From Muribaculaceae bacterium (GTDB taxonomy: Bacteria; Pseudomonadota; Alphaproteobacteria; Rs-D84), in the NCBI GenBank assembly GCA_023665245.1, contig JAMPEH010000066.1, positions 1-10,220 on the forward strand: DNA of 10,220 bases. The letters run 5' to 3'. A program made the position numbers and the translations under genes. Below the pieces are notes generated by a model. The model was not told the DNA's origin. It worked only from the letters and a program-made list of their open reading frames with translations, and did not search any database. Numbering within the stretch: the first letter of the stretch is position 1; the number at the start of each line of letters is the position of its first letter. Below, in pieces: positions 6,859 to 10,220 of this stretch.

Positions 6859-7802
6859 AGAAAGTGTACATTCCCCGGGATGTCAATGCATGCGGCAAGG
6901 ACTGGCTTCGGGAACGCGGCTATGAACTGGTCATGGGCACCGCCAGCGACGAGGAGACCATGATTCGCGAAATCAGGGACGCCGACGCCATTCTCGCCAG
7001 GACGGCGCCCTATACCAGGCGTGTCATCGAATCGGGGAAAAAGCTGAAGGTTATCGCCCGTTTCGGTGTAGGTTATGAAACTGTGGATGTCCAGGCGGCT
7101 ACGGACAACGGCGTATATGTGACCATTACGAAGAACTGCAATATGCAGGCGGTCGCAGAACATACCATGGGCCTGTATCTCGCGCTGGCTAAACAGATAT
7201 ACGCAAAGATGGATGCATGCAGGGCCGGAAACTGGAAAATCCGGGATGAAATGCCCGGCGTGGAGCTGGGAGGGAAGGTCCTCGGCATTATTGGCTATGG
7301 CAGCATTGGCAGGGTCCTTGCGGAGCGGGTCCACTATGGCCTGTGTATGCAGATCCTATGCTATGACCCCTATGCAGACTGCGCCTCCCTGCCCGGTTAT
7401 GTCAGAATGACAGATCTGGAAACGCTGCTTCGTCAGTCGGATATTGTCTCGGTGCATGTCCCCCGCACGCCCGAGACAGAATACATGATAAATGCGGATA
7501 CGCTGGGCATGATGAAGAAAACTGCCTTTTTGGTTAACTGCGGCCGCGGCAGGCTGGTCGATGAGGACGCTTTGTATACAGCGCTGAAAAATGGCACTAT
7601 CGCCGCCGCCGCACTGGATGTATTTGAAAATGAGCCGGTCAATCCGAACCTTCCGCTGTTGGAGCTTGATAACTTCCTTGCCTCTCCCCATTGCGCGGGA
7701 CTCACTGCGGAGACGGGCGATGCGCAGTGCCTGTGCGCGGCGCAATCCATCGACGACGTCCTTACAGGGAAAAAACCGCTTTACCCGGTAAACGAAATTT
7801 GA
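6855..7802 (+). CDS. D-isomer-specific 2-hydroxyacid dehydrogenase (phosphoglycerate dehydrogenase-like)
   Basis: 315-residue NAD-dependent dehydrogenase of the D-3-phosphoglycerate/hydroxypyruvate reductase family. It interconverts a 2-keto acid and a D-2-hydroxy acid in the cytoplasm. Cofactor loop GYGSIG is at 147-152, followed by D171, which favours NAD(H). The catalytic triad is complete: R231 (NCGRG), E260 (ENEP) and H279 (SPHCAG). FGVGYE at 70-75 matches the substrate-domain signature. There is no C-terminal ACT regulatory domain, so it is not the long form of serine-biosynthesis PGDH. The start is GTG, overlapping the upstream stop (GTGA), with AAGGGAGG (6837-6844) 10 bases ahead. A role in reducing or oxidising a hydroxy/keto acid intermediate, possibly a product of the neighbouring RraA-like protein, is inference. 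Serine synthesis seems unlikely in this context. Confidence 0.92.
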   Translation: MKKVYIPRDVNACGKDWLRERGYELVMGTASDEETMIREIRDADAILARTAPYTRRVIESGKKLKVIARFGVGYETVDVQAATDNGVYVTITKNCNMQAVAEHTMGLYLALAKQIYAKMDACRAGNWKIRDEMPGVELGGKVLGIIGYGSIGRVLAERVHYGLCMQILCYDPYADCASLPGYVRMTDLETLLRQSDIVSVHVPRTPETEYMINADTLGMMKKTAFLVNCGRGRLVDEDALYTALKNGTIAAAALDVFENEPVNPNLPLLELDNFLASPHCAGLTAETGDAQCLCAAQSIDDVLTGKKPLYPVNEI

Positions 7803-7813
7803 GGTGACTGGCC

Positions 7814-8542
7814 ATGTGTGAAAAGATGAATCCGGAGATCCGGCAGTTGGAAAAATTTGACAGCGGAACCGTAGGCAACTGTGTAGCAGGATATCCTTCC
7901 CGTGAAGCCTATTGTCTCAGGCTCTATGACGCCTGGGGAGAGTGGTATACCTCCAGCGAAGTAAAGAACCTGTTTCCACATCTGGGGACCCGCGTCGGAT
8001 ATGCCGTAACCTGTGTCATGGGGGAAGAGGCGGAGGGCGACACACTCTCCATCAACGATGTAATCCGTGCGATTGACCGCTCGCCTAAGCCGGTGATCGT
8101 TGTTATGAAGGCCGCTTTTCAGCCGGAACATGCACGGCGGGCGGCGATCTTCGGCGGGAACGTAGCAACTGCCTTCAAACGGGTAGGCGCTGTTGGCTAT
8201 ATAACCGACGGCCAGATCCGGGATTATGCGGAAATTGACGCGCTGGAAATGCCCTGCATTGCAGAGGGAATGACGCCGGGACACGGAAATATCTGCATCA
8301 AGGAGGTACAAAGCCGAGTGGAAATCGCGGGAATGAGTGTCGCGCCGGGCGATATTATTCATATGGATCAGAGCGGCGCCGTAAAGGTTCCTCCGCGGCA
8401 TTTTGAGGAAGTACTCACACGTGCGGAAAGCCTTGCAGCCCATGAGGAGCGGTATCAGCAGCGAATGCGGGAAGCTGAGAATGCGGAAGCTCTGATTGCG
8501 GTCAGAAGCAAAAAGGCGCCGGGAACCTTGCAGCAGAGGTAA
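7814..8542 (+). CDS. RraA-family protein (aldolase/decarboxylase-like)
   Basis: 242-residue member of the RraA / 4-hydroxy-4-methyl-2-oxoglutarate aldolase family (PF03737). Most bacterial members outside enteric RraA are metal-dependent aldolases or oxaloacetate-type decarboxylases, not RNase E regulators. The hallmark is TDGQIRD, giving R136 (keto acid carboxylate binding) and D137 (metal site). FGGNVAT (113-119) corresponds to the nucleating loop that in characterised aldolases usually carries Asp or Glu; here that position appears to be Gly115, an eye alignment. VAPGDIIHMDQSGAVKVP (176-193) is the family's typical C-terminal signature. The tail after residue 200 is a charged, probably helical extension. 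The ATG lies 6 bases after GAGGTGA (7801-7807), which overlaps the upstream stop. Beside a D-hydroxyacid dehydrogenase and a sugar kinase, a beta-keto sugar acid decarboxylase or a retro-aldolase is a plausible role. Confidence 0.87.
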   Translation: MCEKMNPEIRQLEKFDSGTVGNCVAGYPSREAYCLRLYDAWGEWYTSSEVKNLFPHLGTRVGYAVTCVMGEEAEGDTLSINDVIRAIDRSPKPVIVVMKAAFQPEHARRAAIFGGNVATAFKRVGAVGYITDGQIRDYAEIDALEMPCIAEGMTPGHGNICIKEVQSRVEIAGMSVAPGDIIHMDQSGAVKVPPRHFEEVLTRAESLAAHEERYQQRMREAENAEALIAVRSKKAPGTLQQR

Positions 8543-8547
8543 CCGGC

Positions 8548-10077
8548 ATGTCTGCGTATTACTTGGGTATTGATCTGGGAACGACAAATATCAAGGCAGT
8601 CCTTTTTGATGAAGATGGGTATCAGAAGGGAATTGCATCGACGGAAAATAAAATTTTCACGCCAGCCGCGCGGTGCGTGGAGTGCGATCCGGAAATGATA
8701 TTTTCCTCTGCGCTCCAGACAATGAAGGCGTGCCTGGATCAGGTAGCATACAGCCGAAAATCTCTCTGCGGAATCGGGTTATCAACCCAGAGCCATAATA
8801 TTTTTGCAGTAGATCAAAAAGGCGCCTGCCTCTGCAACGCCCTGATCTGGGCGGATACCCGGGCGCAGGAAGAAGCACAGGGCATGGAGCGCCTGATGCC
8901 GGCAAAGACGCTCTATGGAAAAACCGGCTGCTACCCCAAACATCCGCTATATCCGCTCAGCAAAGTTTTGTGGATGCGGAATCATCTTGCCGGATGGAAT
9001 GGGGATGTACGTCTGGCCGGTATCAAAGATTACATTCTGGAACGCCTTTATGGGAAAAGGGTGACAGATTATACCAACGCGTCCTGCCATGGCTTCTTCA
9101 ATATCCATCAGCATGACTGGGACATGGATATTCTGCGGGATGTTCTGAAGCTCGACAGAGGGATGCTGAGCGATGTTGTTCCCTGCAATTATGTTCTCCG
9201 GAGAATGCGAAGGGAGTATGCCGCCTATCTGGATATTCCCGCCGATACGCCTTTTATTGTCGGCAGTAATGATGGGGCCTGCGCCAGTATCGGAAGCGGC
9301 GTATTTTCGCAGAGCGGCGCGTCCTGCAGCATAGGTACGTCCGGCGCAATCCGCACAATGGTTTCCATACCCCGGCTTGCCGGCAAAATGCAGACATGGT
9401 GCTATAGTGTTTTTGATGACCAATGGATTGCCGGCGGAGCGACCAACAACGCGGGCATTGCTCTGCGCTGGCTCAAGGAAACCTACTCCGGACAATATAT
9501 ACAGGCTGCCAAAGAGGCCAATATGAGCGTCTATGAGCTTTTCAGCGCCTACGCGGAGGATATTCCCATTGGCTGCGACGGCCTGACATTTCTACCATAT
9601 TTTACCGGAGAGCGCAGTCCAGACTGGAATGATAAGGCAACGGGAATCATGTATGGCCTGTCGCTGCATCATACAGACCGCCATATTATCCGGGCTGCAA
9701 TGGAGGGCGCGCTGTTCCGTTTGTACGAGGTTTTCCTCTGCATGAAAGATCTTGGCTGTAACATGGAGGTGCTTCATGCATCCGGCGGATACGCAAAGTC
9801 TGACGTCTGGCTCCAGATGCAGGCAGACTTGTTCGGAACTGATATCCAGATATCTGAAGTGACCGAGGGGGCGGCTCTGGGAGCGGCATATCTCGCCATG
9901 CAGGGAGTGGGAAGACTCCGCTATGGAGAATTGCTGGACTCCATGAAAAGCGTGAAAAGGATCACCGCAAATCCCAACCGCCACGAGTTATATCAGAACC
10001 CCTATCTGCGGGCAAAAGAATTATACGATCATATTTATGGAAGGTCTTCTCTTGATGCCTTTGAGATGGCGCAATGA
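8548..10077 (+). CDS. FGGY-family carbohydrate kinase (gluconokinase/xylulokinase-like)
   Basis: 509-residue ATP-dependent sugar kinase of normal length, two ribonuclease H-like domains (FGGY_N PF00370, FGGY_C PF02782). The N-terminal phosphate loop is GIDLGTTNIKAV (7-18). STQSHN (79-84) and WADTRA (101-106) line the sugar site. The catalytic base is D242 in GSNDGA. The second ATP-binding part begins with IGTSGA (262-267) and continues through FLPYFTGERSP (348-358) and ASGGYAKSDVWLQMQAD (411-427). These C-terminal motifs resemble gluconate kinases of the FGGY type, with xylulokinases next. It would phosphorylate the terminal hydroxyl of a ketose or aldonate produced upstream. The start follows AGAGGT (8535-8540), which overlaps the RraA-like gene's stop. 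It is the last supported gene of the operon. FGGY specificity is notoriously hard to read from sequence, so I give no symbol. Confidence 0.93.
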   Translation: MSAYYLGIDLGTTNIKAVLFDEDGYQKGIASTENKIFTPAARCVECDPEMIFSSALQTMKACLDQVAYSRKSLCGIGLSTQSHNIFAVDQKGACLCNALIWADTRAQEEAQGMERLMPAKTLYGKTGCYPKHPLYPLSKVLWMRNHLAGWNGDVRLAGIKDYILERLYGKRVTDYTNASCHGFFNIHQHDWDMDILRDVLKLDRGMLSDVVPCNYVLRRMRREYAAYLDIPADTPFIVGSNDGACASIGSGVFSQSGASCSIGTSGAIRTMVSIPRLAGKMQTWCYSVFDDQWIAGGATNNAGIALRWLKETYSGQYIQAAKEANMSVYELFSAYAEDIPIGCDGLTFLPYFTGERSPDWNDKATGIMYGLSLHHTDRHIIRAAMEGALFRLYEVFLCMKDLGCNMEVLHASGGYAKSDVWLQMQADLFGTDIQISEVTEGAALGAAYLAMQGVGRLRYGELLDSMKSVKRITANPNRHELYQNPYLRAKELYDHIYGRSSLDAFEMAQ

Positions 10078-10220
10078 CTGCATCAGCGCGGCGAGATCCT
10101 TTTCGTAACCGCTGAGCGGCGCTTTCCTCTGCGCAAATTTTGATGGGACCGGTTGTGAGCAATTCATCAGGGTATTTGAATGAGTAAATAATTTATGAAC
10201 AGAAAGCGGCGGATACAATT

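Noticed and set aside
10109..10140. Possible operon terminator after the kinase
   Set aside because: Only a 4-pair stem (CCGC/GCGG) or a 4-pair GCGC stem, neither followed by a convincing T-run.
10152..10164. LacI-operator-like or cre-like motif around TTGTGAGCAATT
   Set aside because: Only one operator half-site is present and several mismatches to the cre consensus remain; consistent with chance.
10195..10220. Possible start of a next gene at ATG 10195
   Set aside because: Only about eight codons before the window ends and no clear ribosome site.

Overview
The window is one strand-uniform gene cluster: eleven genes, all on the + strand, tightly packed, in many cases with overlapping stop and start codons. 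It reads as a sugar or sugar-acid catabolic operon. GC content looks like the low-to-mid 50s percent by eye (not computed). Strong AGGAGG-type ribosome sites, a transketolase split into two subunits and a CUT2-type sugar ABC permease suggest an anaerobic Firmicute (Clostridia, such as a gut Oscillospiraceae or Lachnospiraceae member). That placement is inference; no rRNA or marker gene is present.

Layout. 1-657 is the C-terminal two thirds of an RbsC-like permease, cut by the window edge. 650-1345 is a cyclase-family (kynurenine formamidase-like) metal hydrolase. 1342-2118 is a first short-chain dehydrogenase. 2128-3075 and 3079-4026 are the N- and C-terminal transketolase subunits. 4039-4803 is a second short-chain dehydrogenase (KduD / gluconate 5-dehydrogenase-like). 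4819-5856 is a divergent transaldolase-family protein. The only real intergenic gap, 5857-5985, holds a long imperfect hairpin. Then follow a TIM-barrel sugar isomerase/epimerase (5986-6858), a D-2-hydroxyacid dehydrogenase (6855-7802), an RraA-family aldolase/decarboxylase-like protein (7814-8542) and an FGGY sugar kinase (8548-10077). The last 143 bases contain no gene I can support.

How the genes may work together (inference). A free monosaccharide or sugar acid enters through the ABC transporter. It is remodelled by the dehydrogenases, the TIM-barrel enzyme, the cyclase-family hydrolase (possibly a lactonase) and the RraA-like enzyme (possibly a beta-keto acid decarboxylase or aldolase). 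The product is phosphorylated by the FGGY kinase, and the ketose phosphate is cleaved by the split transketolase and/or the transaldolase-like protein into central metabolites. Isomerase + FGGY kinase + split transketolase resembles the published D-apiose route (isomerase, apulose kinase, apulose-4-phosphate transketolase). The extra oxidoreductases, hydrolase, RraA protein and transaldolase homologue are not explained by it, so the substrate is open. No transcriptional regulator, solute-binding protein or ATPase is visible; these probably lie upstream.

I saw no mobile element, CRISPR array, tRNA, rRNA or phage gene.
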